From Candidatus Burkholderia verschuerenii (lineage in GTDB: Bacteria; Pseudomonadota; Gammaproteobacteria; Burkholderiales; Burkholderiaceae), in assembly GCF_001189365.1 (NCBI RefSeq), contig NZ_LFJJ01000036.1:1-35149 (forward strand): 35,149 bases of DNA, read 5' to 3'. The position numbers were made by a program, and so were the translations under genes. Positions 9,127-18,829 of the stretch are shown here, piece after piece (positions within the stretch are counted from its first letter, which is position 1; each line of letters opens with the position of its first letter). A model generated the notes under the pieces. It was not told the origin of the DNA, made no database searches, and was given only the letters and a program-made list of their open reading frames with translations.

Positions 9127-10073
9127 CGGACGAGCGCGCCAAGCGCTTCCCGCTGGCGCTCGCGGATCTGGTGCGCGAGCCGCGTAAGCCCGCCGGCCGC
9201 GCCGATGCCTCGCGCAGCAAGCGCGCGGGCGTCGTGTCGCTGACGTCGACGTCCAGCGCGACGAAGCCCGTTCCGGCCGATACCAAGCGCACCACGCACG
9301 GCACCACGCATGCCACGCCCGCGCGGACGAGCGCGGCCCGTCCCACACCGCGTCCGGGCGAACGCGACCTGAACGCCGCCTCCGTCGCGACGAAGAAGGG
9401 CGCGCCCAACGTCGCGCTGGCCAGCACGCAGACGCTGACCTCGGAACGGGTCCGCGAGCGCATGGTCGAACGGCTGCGCGCCAACGGCATCACCGATCCG
9501 CGCGTGCTGAACGCGATGTCGGTCGTGCCGCGCCATATGTTCGTCGATCCGGGGCTGGCCGCGCAGGCGTACGAAGACGCCGCGCTGCCGATCGGTCATC
9601 ACCAGACCATCTCGAAGCCGTCGGTCGTCGCGCGCATGATCGAACTGGTCGCGACCGGCCGCCGGCTCGACAAGGTCCTGGAGATCGGCACGGGCTGCGG
9701 CTATCAGGCGGCGGTGTTGTCGCAGGTGGCCCGCGAGGTGTATTCCATCGAACGCGTGCGTCCGTTGTCGGAGCGCGCCAAACTCAATCTTCGGCCGCTG
9801 CGCGTGCCGAATATCAGGCTGCATTACGGCGACGGCCGGTTGGGTCTCGCCGCCGCGCCGTTCGACGCCATCGTCATCGCCTGCGCCGGGCTCGACGTGC
9901 CGCAGGATCTGCTCGATCAACTGGCGGTCGGCGGCAGACTCGTCGCGCCGGTCGGATCGCAGACCGCGCAGTCGCAGGTGCTGACGCTGGTGACGCGCGT
10001 TTCGCCCACACAATGGCGGGAAGAGCAGCTTGATCGTGTTTTCTTTGTACCCTTAAAATCCGGAGTGATTTGA
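9123..10073 (+). CDS. pcm: Protein-L-isoaspartate O-methyltransferase with N-terminal extension
   Basis: PCM methylates L-isoaspartyl residues in damaged proteins using S-adenosylmethionine, starting their repair. The catalytic domain begins near residue 105 ([21 protein letters not shown]) and includes [33 protein letters not shown] and the SAM motif [15 protein letters not shown]. At 316 residues it is about 100 longer than E. coli Pcm. The extra N-terminal part is rich in Ser, Thr, Pro, Lys and Arg and looks disordered. Such extensions occur in Burkholderia homologues; their role is unknown. It overlaps surE by four bases (ATGA), so translation is probably coupled, and ends 5 bases before the nlpD ATG. 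Confidence 0.93.
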   Translation: MTDERAKRFPLALADLVREPRKPAGRADASRSKRAGVVSLTSTSSATKPVPADTKRTTHGTTHATPARTSAARPTPRPGERDLNAASVATKKGAPNVALASTQTLTSERVRERMVERLRANGITDPRVLNAMSVVPRHMFVDPGLAAQAYEDAALPIGHHQTISKPSVVARMIELVATGRRLDKVLEIGTGCGYQAAVLSQVAREVYSIERVRPLSERAKLNLRPLRVPNIRLHYGDGRLGLAAAPFDAIVIACAGLDVPQDLLDQLAVGGRLVAPVGSQTAQSQVLTLVTRVSPTQWREEQLDRVFFVPLKSGVI

Positions 10074-10078
10074 CACCG

Positions 10079-11038
10079 ATGAGTATCTTGCGTGTTAAGC
10101 GAGAAGTGAGTGCGGACGTTCGCCTGACGGCGGCGCAACGCGTCGTTTGTATCGTTGCGCTGTCCGTGCTGGCCGCCTGTTCCTCGCGTCTCGACCAGGC
10201 GCCGGTCGTCGACCGGACGGGCGCGGCCCTCAGCACTACCGCGGCGCAGACGCCGGACAACGGTCCGCTGCAGCCCGGTTATGTGCGTGTGAAGCCGGGC
10301 GACACCCTATATCGGATCGCACTAGAAAACGGTCAGAATTATCACGACATCGCAACGTGGAACAACCTGACCAATCCTAACCAGATCGAAGTCGGCCAGT
10401 TGATGCGCGTCGCGCCTCCGGGAGCCAACGTGGCGGCGGCGACGCCGGGCGTGGCGACTGCGCTGATCACCGGCGGCGGCGTGCAGGCTCAGCCGCTCAA
10501 CGGCACGAACAACGGCTACGCGCAGCCCGGCGTAACGACGGGCGCGACGGGACAGCCGCCGTATTACGGTCCGAATTCGGGCATGGGCGCGGCGGCGGGT
10601 GCAGCGGGCATGGCCTCGGGCGCGGCGCCGAACTTTCCGGCGACGCCCGGCGCGGATAACGGCGCGGCCGCTCAGCCGGCGTTCATCTGGCCGGCGCGCG
10701 GTCCGATCCTCGGTACCTTCGACGACGCCAAGAACAAGGGCTTGAACATCGGCGGCGCGGCGGGCGATCCGGTGATCGCATCGGCCGATGGGCGCGTGGT
10801 TTATTCGGGAAATGGGCTGCGCGGATACGGTAATCTCATTATCATCAAGCACGACGCAACTTTTCTCACGGCATACGCACACAACCGGGCTTTGATGGTA
10901 AAAGAAGGGGACGCGGTGACCAAAGGGCAGAAGATCGCTGAGATGGGTAACAGCGATTCGGACCGCGTGATGTTGCATTTCGAAGTTCGCCGGCAGGGTA
11001 AACCTGTTGACCCACTGAAGTATTTGCCACCGCAATAA
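10079..11038 (+). CDS. nlpD: Outer-membrane lipoprotein NlpD (LysM plus degenerate LytM)
   Basis: NlpD activates the amidase AmiC during septal peptidoglycan splitting. The 319 residues show a lipoprotein signal ending at the lipobox LAAC (C34), a LysM domain at about 68-112 (YVRVKPGDTLYRIALENGQNY), a low-complexity Gly/Ala/Pro linker, and a C-terminal LytM/M23 domain at about 202-316. Zinc ligands are missing: the HxH motif reads MLHFEV and the first His/Asp pair is absent, as in amidase activators and unlike true endopeptidases. ATG 10079 is preferred over TTG 10070. rpoS follows 29 bases later; in enterobacteria the main rpoS promoter lies inside nlpD, which may also hold here. Confidence 0.94.
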   Translation: MSILRVKREVSADVRLTAAQRVVCIVALSVLAACSSRLDQAPVVDRTGAALSTTAAQTPDNGPLQPGYVRVKPGDTLYRIALENGQNYHDIATWNNLTNPNQIEVGQLMRVAPPGANVAAATPGVATALITGGGVQAQPLNGTNNGYAQPGVTTGATGQPPYYGPNSGMGAAAGAAGMASGAAPNFPATPGADNGAAAQPAFIWPARGPILGTFDDAKNKGLNIGGAAGDPVIASADGRVVYSGNGLRGYGNLIIIKHDATFLTAYAHNRALMVKEGDAVTKGQKIAEMGNSDSDRVMLHFEVRRQGKPVDPLKYLPPQ

Positions 11039-11067
11039 AGCGCGCGCTGCAATAATGCGAAACCATC

Positions 11068-12180
11068 ATGCCGAAAACGAAGCGCCGCTTGCCGCAAGCC
11101 GAGACCGAGACCAGCAGCCGACCGTTGCAAGTGTCGGCGGACGACGGCGCTTCCGCCCGTGACGAAGACGTCGAGCAAATCGAGGTCGAGTTCGAGGGTG
11201 ATGGAGACAGCGAAGAAGAGGGCGGGCGTCGCGGCAAGGGCAACAAGGAGGAATCGGGCGAAAGCGCAAACGATTCCGCGCCCGACGTCGACGACTTCCG
11301 CTCCATGCTGCAGGCCGAGCTCACGGCCGACACCATCCAGCATTATCTGAACCGCATCAGCGTGAAGCCGCTGCTCACCGTCGAGGAAGAGCAGCGCTAT
11401 TCGCGGCTGGCCAAAGCCGGCGAATTCGACGCGCGTCAGGTCATGATCGAGCGCAATCTGCGGCTCGTGGTTAGCATCGCGAAGGGATATCTCAACCGTG
11501 GCGTGCCGCTGCTCGATCTGATCGAGGAAGGCAATCTCGGTTTGATGCACGCCATCGAGAAATTCGATCCGACGCGCGGTTTCCGCTTTTCGACGTATGC
11601 CACCTGGTGGATTCGCCAGAGCATCGAACGCGCGATCATGAATCAGGCGCGCACCGTGCGCCTGCCCGTGCATGTGATTCGCGAATTGAATCAGGTGCTG
11701 CGCGCCAAGCGTCATATCGAAAAGAATTCCGCCAATTCGACCGATGCCGTCGCGCCCGAGCGCCGCGACGCCAGCATCGACGATATCGCCTATCTCACCG
11801 GCAAGACGCCCGAGGAAGTCACCGACATCCTCGCGCTCAACGAACACACGGCCTCGCTCGACGCGCCGCTCGACCTCGATCCGGGCAGCAGCCTGCTCGA
11901 TCTGTTGTCGGACGACCAGAGCCAGTCGCCCGATGCGGAAGTGCAACATCGCGAACTCGAGTCGTTTACGCGTCTGTGGCTGTCGCGTTTATCCGACAAA
12001 CACCGGCATGTAATCGAACGGCGCTTCGGGCTGAACCATATCGAGCCGGCCACGCTCGAAGAACTCGCCGACGAAATGGGCCTGACGCGCGAACGCGTGC
12101 GCCAGATCCAGCAGGAAGCGCTCGTGCGGCTCAAGCGGTTCTTCGCGTCCAACGGCGTGCGTAAAGACGCCGTGCTCTAA
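11068..12180 (+). CDS. rpoS: RNA polymerase sigma factor RpoS
   Basis: The stationary-phase and general stress sigma factor. At 370 residues it is longer than E. coli RpoS (330) because of an acidic N-terminal tail (residues about 30-75, many Glu/Asp). Region 1.2 is near 84-118, region 2 covers RLVVSIAKGYLNRGVPLLDLIEEGNLGLMHAIEKFDPTRGFRFSTYATWWIRQSIERA (about 132-189), and region 4 ends with the -35-binding helix-turn-helix LEELADEMGLTRERVRQIQQEALVRLKR. Position directly after surE-pcm-nlpD separates it from RpoD and RpoH. A short GC-rich hairpin follows the stop codon. Confidence 0.96.
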   Translation: MPKTKRRLPQAETETSSRPLQVSADDGASARDEDVEQIEVEFEGDGDSEEEGGRRGKGNKEESGESANDSAPDVDDFRSMLQAELTADTIQHYLNRISVKPLLTVEEEQRYSRLAKAGEFDARQVMIERNLRLVVSIAKGYLNRGVPLLDLIEEGNLGLMHAIEKFDPTRGFRFSTYATWWIRQSIERAIMNQARTVRLPVHVIRELNQVLRAKRHIEKNSANSTDAVAPERRDASIDDIAYLTGKTPEEVTDILALNEHTASLDAPLDLDPGSSLLDLLSDDQSQSPDAEVQHRELESFTRLWLSRLSDKHRHVIERRFGLNHIEPATLEELADEMGLTRERVRQIQQEALVRLKRFFASNGVRKDAVL

Positions 12181-12189
12181 CGTCTCAAC

Positions 12190-12212
12190 GACGCCGCGAG
12201 GCGTCACGTTTT
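12190..12212 (+). terminator. Possible weak rho-independent terminator after rpoS
   Basis: GACGCC (12190-12195) pairs with GGCGTC (12200-12205) around a GCGA tetraloop and is followed by ACGTTTT. The stem is only 6 bp and the T-run short. It lies between the rpoS stop and the exonuclease start. Confidence 0.4.
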
Positions 12213-12220
12213 CCGATTCA

Positions 12221-12997
12221 ATGACTCCCATTCTCGTTTTCGACATCGAGACGATTCCCGATGTCGACGGCATTCGCCGTCTCGAAGATTTGCCCGCCGA
12301 TCTCTCCAACCGCGAAGTTGCCGAACATGCGTTCGAAGCGCGCCGCGAGCGCGTGGGCAACGATTTTCTGCCGCATCATCTGCAACGCGTCGCGGCGATC
12401 TCCTGCGTGTTCCGCGATAACAACGGTTTTCGCGTGCGCTCGCTCGGCACGCCCGCCGACGGCGAAGCGGCGCTGATCCAGTCGTTCTATCGCGTGATCG
12501 AAAAATACACGCCGCAACTGGTGTCGTGGAACGGCGGCGGTTTCGATCTGCCGGTGCTGCATTACCGCGCGCTGGTGCATGGCATTGCGGCACCGCGATA
12601 TTGGGATCAGGGACAGGACGATCGCGAGTTCAAGTTCAACAACTATCTCAGCCGCTACCACCCGCGGCACACCGATCTGATGGACGTGCTGGCGATGTAT
12701 CAGGCGCGCGCCAATGCGCCGCTCGATGCGCTCGCCAAGCTGTGCGGCTTTCCCGGCAAGCTCGGCATGGACGGCGGCCGAGTCTGGGATGCCTATTGCG
12801 ACGGCCAGATCGAGGAAATCCGCAACTATTGCGAGACCGACGTCGTCAACACCTACCTGATGTACTGCCGATTCCAGATGATGCGCGGCGGTTTCACGTC
12901 CGACGAATACGCGGACGAAATCAACTTCGTCAAGAACGCGCTCGCGCAGGAAGCGTCGCCGCATTGGGCCGAATATCTGGCGGCGTTCGGACAGTAG
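12221..12997 (+). CDS. Predicted 3'-5' exonuclease, PolB-like DEDD family
   Basis: A 258-residue protein of the predicted DNA-polymerase-B-like 3'-5' exonuclease family. It has the Exo I motif FDIETIP (D8, E10), the Exo II region (VSWNGGGFDLPVLHYRAL, about 101-118) and an Exo III-like YCETDVVNTYLMYCRF, consistent with a two-metal DEDD nuclease. No polymerase domain is attached. The role in vivo is not established; proofreading or DNA/RNA end trimming is inferred. It lies 40 bases after rpoS on the same strand and 68 before rlmD. Confidence 0.85.
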   Translation: MTPILVFDIETIPDVDGIRRLEDLPADLSNREVAEHAFEARRERVGNDFLPHHLQRVAAISCVFRDNNGFRVRSLGTPADGEAALIQSFYRVIEKYTPQLVSWNGGGFDLPVLHYRALVHGIAAPRYWDQGQDDREFKFNNYLSRYHPRHTDLMDVLAMYQARANAPLDALAKLCGFPGKLGMDGGRVWDAYCDGQIEEIRNYCETDVVNTYLMYCRFQMMRGGFTSDEYADEINFVKNALAQEASPHWAEYLAAFGQ

Positions 12998-13065
12998 TCG
13001 CGGCAGGGCGATGACGTTCGTCTACAATCTCGCCTTTGCCATCCCGTCAGCCAGGAAGTACGCAG

Positions 13066-14484
13066 GTGTCTGAAACCGCTCGAAAAAATTCCCCACGCCG
13101 CCGCGCCGCGCCGGCCAAATCCGTCACGGTCGATCCGAACTTCGTCGCGCCCGAAATCGATATCGTGTCGCTCGACGCGGAAGCGCGCGGCGTCGGCCGT
13201 ACCGTCAACGAGGACGGCGAACCGGGCAAGGTGATCTTCGTCGAAGGCGCGTTGCCGGGCGAGCGGGTGAGCTATACGAGCTATCGCCGCAAGCCGAGTT
13301 TCGAGCAGGCGCAGGTGGTCAAGGTGTTGCGCGAAGCCGTCATCCGCACCACGCCGAAGTGCACGTTTTTCGGCACCTGCGGCGGCTGCTCGATGCAGCA
13401 TCTCGATGTGCGCGCGCAGATTGCCGTGAAACAGCGCGTGCTGGAAGACAACCTCGAGCATCTGTCGAAACTGCGCGCCGAAACGATGTTCCGCCCGATC
13501 CATGGTCCGTCGTGGGGATATCGCTATCGCGCGCGGCTGACGGTGCGGCACGTCGAGAAGAAGGGCGGCGTGCTGGTTGGCTTTCACGAGCGCAAGAGCA
13601 GCTACGTCGCCGATATGACGAGCTGCGAAGTGCTGCCGCCGCATGTCTCGGCGATGCTGGTGCCGCTGCGTCATCTGGTGGCGGGTCTGTCGATCCGCGA
13701 TCGCATGCCGCAGATCGAACTCGCCGTCGGCGCGGACGTGACGGCGCTGGTGCTGCGCATCCTCGAACCGCTGACGGAGGCCGACGAAGCGCTCCTGCGC
13801 AGCTTCGCCGACGAGCACAACGTGCAGTTCTGGCTTCAGCCGAAGGGCCCGGACACGGTGTATCCGTTCTATCCGCTCGATCGCGAACTGGCCTACACGC
13901 TGCCGGAATTCGCGATCCGCATGCCGTTCAAGCCGACCGATTTCACGCAGGTGAATCACCAGATCAACCGCGTGCTGGTGGCGCGCGCGTTGTCGCTGCT
14001 CGCGCCGCTGCCGGGCGATCGCGTGCTCGATCTGTTTTGCGGCATCGGCAACTTCACGCTGCCGCTGGCGCGCCGTTCGCGCGAAGTGGTTGGCATCGAA
14101 GGCAGCGAGGCGCTGACGACGCGCGCGCTGGAGAACGCCCGCGCCAATGGCGTCGACGGTCATACGTCGTTCGCGTGCCGCAACCTATTCGAAGTGACCG
14201 CCGACGATTTCCGCGCGCTCGGCGCGTTCGACAAATTCCTGATCGATCCGCCGCGCGAGGGCGCGCTCGCGGTGTCGAAGGCGCTGGCCGATCTCGCGCA
14301 GGCTGGCGAGCAAGCGCTGCTGCCCAAGCGTATCGTCTACGTGTCCTGCAATCCGGCGACGCTCGCGCGCGACGCGGGTCTGCTCGTGCACGAGGCGGGA
14401 TATCGGATGAAGGGCGCGGGCGTCGTGAACATGTTCCCGCATACGTCGCACGTCGAATCGATTGCGCTGTTCGAGCGCGATTGA
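13066..14484 (+). CDS. rlmD: 23S rRNA (uracil(1939)-C(5))-methyltransferase RlmD
   Basis: RlmD methylates U1939 of 23S rRNA with SAM. Start: GTG at 13066, preceded by AGGAAG; the TTG further up lacks a binding site. From this start the protein has 472 residues. It shows an N-terminal TRAM domain (about 28-90), a [4Fe-4S] set C99, C105, C108 and C187, the SAM-binding [14 protein letters not shown] (321-334), the [10 protein letters not shown] motif and the nucleophile C428 in [11 protein letters not shown]. Residues 1-20 are Arg/Lys-rich. A TACAAT box at 13023-13028 could be its -10 element. It ends in a strong bidirectional terminator shared with the convergent membrane-protein gene. Confidence 0.94.
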   Translation: MSETARKNSPRRRAAPAKSVTVDPNFVAPEIDIVSLDAEARGVGRTVNEDGEPGKVIFVEGALPGERVSYTSYRRKPSFEQAQVVKVLREAVIRTTPKCTFFGTCGGCSMQHLDVRAQIAVKQRVLEDNLEHLSKLRAETMFRPIHGPSWGYRYRARLTVRHVEKKGGVLVGFHERKSSYVADMTSCEVLPPHVSAMLVPLRHLVAGLSIRDRMPQIELAVGADVTALVLRILEPLTEADEALLRSFADEHNVQFWLQPKGPDTVYPFYPLDRELAYTLPEFAIRMPFKPTDFTQVNHQINRVLVARALSLLAPLPGDRVLDLFCGIGNFTLPLARRSREVVGIEGSEALTTRALENARANGVDGHTSFACRNLFEVTADDFRALGAFDKFLIDPPREGALAVSKALADLAQAGEQALLPKRIVYVSCNPATLARDAGLLVHEAGYRMKGAGVVNMFPHTSHVESIALFERD

Positions 14485-14509
14485 ATGAACGCGCGTTTTC
14501 CGCAGACGC

Positions 14510-14538
14510 AAAAAAACCGGCCCGAAGGCCGGTTTTTT
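14510..14538. terminator. Bidirectional rho-independent terminator between rlmD and the BI-1 gene
   Basis: CCGGCC (14517-14522) and GGCCGG (14527-14532) form a stem around a CGAA tetraloop, flanked by a run of seven A on the left and six T on the right. It therefore works as a U-tract terminator on both strands, for rlmD (+) and the convergent Bax-inhibitor-1 gene (-). Confidence 0.92.
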
Positions 14539-14568
14539 ATTGCCGGTTTTTGTTGCAACCGGCCGCGA

Positions 14569-15267
14569 TCAGTTGCGGTTGCCGCCGAAAATGCCGAGCA
14601 GCGCCAGCAGGTTCGTGAAGACGTTGTACAGGTCGAGGTAAATCGCCAGCGTCGCGCTGATGTAGTTCGTTTCGCCGCCGTTCACCACGCGCTGCACGTC
14701 GAACAGCATGTACGCCGAGAAGATCACGATGGCGAGCACCGAGATGGTCATCATCAGCGCGGGCAGTTGCAGGAAGATGTTCGCGAACGCCGCCAGCAGA
14801 ATGACGATCACGCCCATGAACAGGAACTTGCCCAGTCCCGAGAAATCGCGCTTGCTCACGGTGGCGATGGTCGCCATGGCCGCGAAGATCACGCCGGTGC
14901 CGCCGAAGGCCATCATGATGAGCTGCGGCCCGTTCGAAAACCCGAGGATGAAGCTCAGCAGACGCGAGAGCATCAGTCCCATGAAGAACGTAAAGCCGAG
15001 CAGGACGACGACGCCCATGCCGCTGTTCTTGGTTTTTTCGATCGCGAACATGAAGCCGAACGCGATCGCGAGAAACGCGATGAAGCTCATGGTCGGGCTG
15101 GTCGCCGCGAACAGCGAGAAGCCGGTCGCCACGCCCACCCAGGCGCCGAGCACCGTCGGCACCATCGAGAGCGCGAGCAGCCAGTAGGTGTTGCGCAGCA
15201 CGCGGTTGCGCACCTCAACCGAGGTGACGCTGCCATTACGGCCAAATCCGTAGGGTGATTCGTTCAT
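14569..15267 (-). CDS. Bax inhibitor-1 / YccA family inner-membrane protein
   Basis: A 232-residue, very hydrophobic protein of the BI-1/YccA (TMBIM) family with about seven predicted membrane helices, starting near residue 26 (NTYWLLALSMVPTVLGAWVG). Family signs are the short polar N-terminus, the FGGTGVIFAAMATIATVSKRDFSGLGKFLF segment, and the C-terminal YMLFDVQRVVNGGETNYISATLAIYLDLYNVFTNLLALLG with conserved Asp residues proposed as a pH-sensing pair in BsYetJ. E. coli YccA modulates the FtsH protease, and hflK and hflC, other FtsH modulators, are encoded later in this window. The start has AAGGAGAAACC just upstream. It is divergent from ndk. Confidence 0.9.
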   Translation of the reverse strand: MNESPYGFGRNGSVTSVEVRNRVLRNTYWLLALSMVPTVLGAWVGVATGFSLFAATSPTMSFIAFLAIAFGFMFAIEKTKNSGMGVVVLLGFTFFMGLMLSRLLSFILGFSNGPQLIMMAFGGTGVIFAAMATIATVSKRDFSGLGKFLFMGVIVILLAAFANIFLQLPALMMTISVLAIVIFSAYMLFDVQRVVNGGETNYISATLAIYLDLYNVFTNLLALLGIFGGNRN

Positions 15268-15605
15268 GGTTTCTCCTTACTCCAATAGTCGATCGTCGGT
15301 CGGTCTTGCCGCGACTTCCGTCATACACCGATGTTAAGGTCGCGGACTTAAGCCAGTATTAGGACCGAATCCGGTGCGCCGCCCGACATGCCCAGGCTTG
15401 CAACGCGCCGTTTCGTTCCAATATGGGCCCCGCGCGACGCGAAATCAATGCTTCCGGGCCCAATTTCGCGTGCGTGCCAGGCTCGAGTCCTCGCAGGGTT
15501 TTATCCTTACGATGCCGCAAGGTTTCAATCGCAATCATACCCTGCTTCGTGCTACAATTGTCGATTAGTTTTAATCCGTAAACCGTTCATTTTTTGGAGT
15601 TTTTC
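15268..15605. other. Divergent intergenic region between the BI-1 gene and ndk
   Basis: This 338-base stretch separates two outward-facing genes and should hold both promoters. On the plus strand a TACAAT hexamer lies at 15553-15558. On the minus strand no convincing promoter boxes stand out. Two short open frames (15374-15568 and 15388-15651) have no recognisable similarity or ribosome binding site and are not called as genes. Confidence 0.6.
15529..15558 (+). promoter_or_regulatory. Putative sigma-70 promoter of ndk
   Basis: TCGCAA (15529-15534) and TACAAT (15553-15558) are separated by 18 bases, about 48 bases upstream of the ndk ATG. The -10 differs from consensus at one position; the -35 is poor. 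Confidence 0.5.
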
Positions 15606-16031
15606 ATGGCGATCGAGCGCACCCTGTCGATTATCAAGCCGGATGCAGTAGCTAAGAACGTTATCGGCCAGATCTACAGCCGCTTCGAAGGCGCGGGCCT
15701 GAAGATCATTGCGTCGCGCATGGTTCATCTGTCGCGTGCGGATGCGGAAAAGTTCTACGCCGTGCACGCAGCACATCCGTTCTTCAAGGACCTCGTCGAA
15801 TTCATGGTGTCGGGCCCGGTCATGATCCAGGTTCTGGAAGGCGAAAACGCCATCGCCAAGAATCGCGACCTGATGGGCGCGACGGATCCGAAGAAGGCGG
15901 ACAAGGGCACGATCCGCGCCGACTTCGCCGACAGCATCGACGCGAACGCAGTCCACGGCTCGGACGCGCCGGAAACGGCAGCTCAGGAAGTAGCGTTCTT
16001 CTTCCCGGGCGTGAACGTCTACTCGCGTTAA
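15606..16031 (+). CDS. ndk: Nucleoside diphosphate kinase
   Basis: Ndk transfers the gamma-phosphate of ATP to other nucleoside diphosphates through a phosphohistidine. The 141 residues match the family. Seen are the N-terminal [18 protein letters not shown], the [14 protein letters not shown] strand, the [18 protein letters not shown] loop, and the active-site H117 in NAVHGSD. The ATG at 15606 follows TTGGAG; an upstream in-frame TTG adds four residues and is unlikely. It heads the ndk-rlmN-rodZ-ispG-hisS block. The 178 bases before rlmN hold a small GGCGGC/GCCGCC hairpin (16094-16113) without a T-run and no gene. Confidence 0.97.
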   Translation: MAIERTLSIIKPDAVAKNVIGQIYSRFEGAGLKIIASRMVHLSRADAEKFYAVHAAHPFFKDLVEFMVSGPVMIQVLEGENAIAKNRDLMGATDPKKADKGTIRADFADSIDANAVHGSDAPETAAQEVAFFFPGVNVYSR

Positions 16032-16209
16032 TCGTCACAGGAATCGTCTGCCGCAAAAAGCAGCGGGCGATTGAAGCAAGCGTTGGTCGCCGTGGCGGCT
16101 TTCGAACGCCGCCGTCGGCATCGCGCCTCGACGCAAAATAGCTGAACAAAAAAGCAAGACATGGCGCGAACGGTCTCGGAACACATTTTCCGGGCTTCGC
16201 AATCTTGAA

Positions 16210-17367
16210 ATGGCACATCTCGATATGACGAGCAGCAGCACCGTCAACCTTCTCGATCTCGACGCCGACGGGCTCACCGCGTATTGCGGCAGCCTGGGCG
16301 AAAAGCCGTTTCGCGCCAAGCAGTTGCAGCGCTGGATCCATCAATACGGTGCCGAAGACTTCGACGGCATGACGGATCTCGCGAAATCGCTGCGCGAAAA
16401 ACTCAAGGGCCGCGCCAACATGGCGATGCCCGACATCATTTGCGACCACGTTTCCACCGACGGCACGCGCAAGTGGCTGATCGACGTCGGCAACGGCAAC
16501 GCGGTCGAAACCGTGTTCATCCCCGAAGAAACACGCGGCACGCTGTGCGTGTCGTCGCAGGCGGGATGCGCGGTCAATTGCCGGTTCTGTTCCACCGGCA
16601 AGCAAGGTTTCTCGCGCAATCTGACGACCGGTGAAATCATCGGTCAGTTGCGCATGGCGGAATTCGCGCTGCGTAAGTCCTACGGCCGCGAAGTGGGCGG
16701 GCCGGGCAAGGGCGAGCGCGTCGTCACCAATGTCGTGATGATGGGCATGGGCGAGCCGCTGCTGAACTACGACGCCGTCGTGCCCGTCATGCGCCTGATG
16801 CTCGACGACAACGCCTACGGCCTGTCGCGCCGCCGCGTGACGCTGTCCACCTCCGGCGTCGTGCCGATGATGGACCGTCTCGGCGCGGATTTGCCGGTGG
16901 CGCTCGCGGTATCGCTGCATGCGCCGAACGATCCGCTGCGCGACATGCTGGTGCCGCTCAACAAGAAGTATCCGCTGCGTGAATTGATGGCGGCGTGCCA
17001 GCGTTATCTGAAGGTCGCGCCGCGCGATTTCATCACCTTCGAGTACTGCATGCTCGACGGCGTCAACGATACCGAGCAGCACGCGCGCGAACTGCTCGCC
17101 GTCACGCGCGACGTGCCGTGCAAGTTCAACCTCATTCCGTTCAATCCGTTCCCCGAGTCGGGGCTGATGCGCTCGAAGAACGAGCAGATCAAGCGCTTCG
17201 CGCAGATCCTGATGGATGCGGGCATCGTCACGACCGTGCGCAAGATGCGCGGCGACGATATCGACGCGGCATGCGGCCAGTTGGCGGGCGAAGTGCAGGA
17301 TCGCACGAAGCTTGCCGAGCGCACGAGCCGCGCGGCGAGTAAGGTGATCGAGGTGCGCGCGGTCTGA
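16210..17367 (+). CDS. rlmN: Dual-specificity RNA methyltransferase RlmN
   Basis: A radical-SAM enzyme that methylates C2 of A2503 in 23S rRNA and A37 of some tRNAs. With the start at 16210 it has 385 residues. The radical-SAM cluster is C120, C124 and C127 in [13 protein letters not shown]; the methyl-carrying cysteine of the C-terminal loop is C355 in DIDAACGQL. Other family blocks are [32 protein letters not shown] and [19 protein letters not shown]. The ATG at 16225 ([13 protein letters not shown]) is an equally good start, since neither has a clear ribosome binding site. A pilF/pilW gene would be expected next but is absent. Confidence 0.95.
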   Translation: MAHLDMTSSSTVNLLDLDADGLTAYCGSLGEKPFRAKQLQRWIHQYGAEDFDGMTDLAKSLREKLKGRANMAMPDIICDHVSTDGTRKWLIDVGNGNAVETVFIPEETRGTLCVSSQAGCAVNCRFCSTGKQGFSRNLTTGEIIGQLRMAEFALRKSYGREVGGPGKGERVVTNVVMMGMGEPLLNYDAVVPVMRLMLDDNAYGLSRRRVTLSTSGVVPMMDRLGADLPVALAVSLHAPNDPLRDMLVPLNKKYPLRELMAACQRYLKVAPRDFITFEYCMLDGVNDTEQHARELLAVTRDVPCKFNLIPFNPFPESGLMRSKNEQIKRFAQILMDAGIVTTVRKMRGDDIDAACGQLAGEVQDRTKLAERTSRAASKVIEVRAV

Positions 17368-17589
17368 CGGAGCACGCCGGGCCGGCGTCGAGCCCGTGTC
17401 TCCGAGTCAATAAAAAGAAAAATCCGACAAAAAGGCGCGGCCAGCGCTCGGATGCGGCACGGAAAGCCGCACATTTTGTTATAAAGCCGTCTGCGACGGC
17501 GCCCAGGTTGTATCGTTCGCGTGGTTTGGGAACGTGTGGGCGCAGCAGCGCTATATAGAAGATAGAAGAATCGATGCGAGGAAATTGGG

Positions 17590-18685
17590 ATGAGTGAGCC
17601 GCAGCACCCGGCGCCTTTCGGCAGTCATGATGGCGATCCGTCCGGCGGTCTGCGTGACGCCCGGGCCGGAGGTGGAATGGCCTCGAACGAGAGCCAGATG
17701 GGGCCGCTGGATTCGATTCCGGCCGTCGGAGCGCGCCTCGCGCAACTCCGGCAGGCGAAGGCGTGGTCGCTCGACGATGTATCGGCGCGCCTGAAGGTGT
17801 CGCCGCAGAAATTGCAGGCGCTCGAAGCGGGCGATATCAGCCAGATGCCGGATCGCACGTTCGCGGCCGGGATCGTGCGCAGTTACGCGAAGATTCTCGG
17901 CACCGATCCGACGCCGTTTACGCAGCCGTTCCGGCGTAACGACGGCGAGATCGCGCACAATCTCAAGGTGCTGTCGTCCGCGGGCGCGGGTTTGCCGCGC
18001 GGTCGCGTGTCGGTGCCGCTCGGCAGTTCGTCGGGCCGCAAGCGGTCGTGGCTGTGGGGCGTGCTCGATTTTCGTGGCGCTGGTCGCGCTCGGCATGTGG
18101 CATACCGGCGGCGATTCGGCCGCCTGGCTCGCGCGTCTGAAGTCGAGCACGAGCGCCGCGACGTCGTCGACCAGTTCGAACGAGCCGTCGGGCGCATCGG
18201 CGACGCAGACGCCGGACGAAGCCGCCGCCGCGAACACCGGCGAAGCGTCGCTGCCGGAAGTCGCGACTTCGCCGAACGAGCAGCCGATGCCGCGTCCGCT
18301 CGGCACGAACGCGCTGCCGGCGTTGTCGTCCGCGCTGGATGCGGCGCAAAATGCCGCGAGTGCATCGGCGGCAACGGTGGCGAAGGCGGCTTCCGCGCCG
18401 GCCGCGGTCGCAGCGGGCGCATCCGCGCCGACCGTCGCGGGCAGCGGGTCGGGCGCGATCGAATTGAAGGTGAAGGAAGATAGCTGGTTCAGCGTGCGCG
18501 GCAAGGAAGTGTTCTCCGGGCTCGTCAAGGCGGGCAATACGCAGCGCGTGCAGGGCGAAGCGCCGTTCAAGGTGACGGTCGGCAACGTGAAGGGTGTCGA
18601 GTCGCTGTCGGTCGACGACGAACCCGTCGATGCCAAACGCTATGCCGGCGCACGCGGCAACGTCGCCCGTCTGACACTGCCTTAA
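17590..18685 (+). pseudogene. rodZ: RodZ-like cytoskeletal helix-turn-helix membrane protein, single-base frameshift
   Basis: RodZ links MreB filaments to the membrane and helps keep rod shape. Frame one gives a cytoplasmic N-terminus with an Xre-type HTH (about 46-105: GARLAQLRQAKAWSLDDVSARLKV) and a basic stretch before the membrane anchor. At about 18067 one extra G (CTCGATTTTC) breaks the frame inside the membrane helix. The second frame continues FVALVALGMW, a long Ser/Ala/Thr-rich periplasmic linker, and the C-terminal DUF4115 domain (ELKVKEDSWFSVRGKEVFSG). Removing one base gives 364 residues and a helix WLWGVLIFVALVALGMW. As written, the product would stay cytoplasmic with an unrelated tail to 18483. 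It lies 144 bases before ispG. Confidence 0.86.
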
Positions 18686-18736
18686 TCCGCTTTCCTGCTT
18701 CGGGCGGGACGCGGATCGGGCACGCGCATCATTCAG

Positions 18737-18776
18737 GGGCATCACGGTTTATCGCCGTGATGCCCGTTTGAAGTTT
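18737..18776 (+). terminator. Hairpin between rodZ and ispG, probable terminator
   Basis: GGGCATCACGG (18737-18747) pairs perfectly with CCGTGATGCCC (18755-18765) around a 7-base loop. It is followed by GTTTGAAGTTTT, a broken T-run. It could end rodZ transcription or attenuate read-through into ispG. Confidence 0.6.
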
Positions 18777-18829
18777 TACTCACGCAATCTCGCGCCAGGC
18801 AGGCGGCGAGAACGTCAAAGGGTTTTTCG

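Noticed and set aside
17520..17560. TTGGGA ... TATATA as a rodZ promoter
   Set aside because: The spacing is 20 bases and the -35 match is poor, so it is too weak to list.
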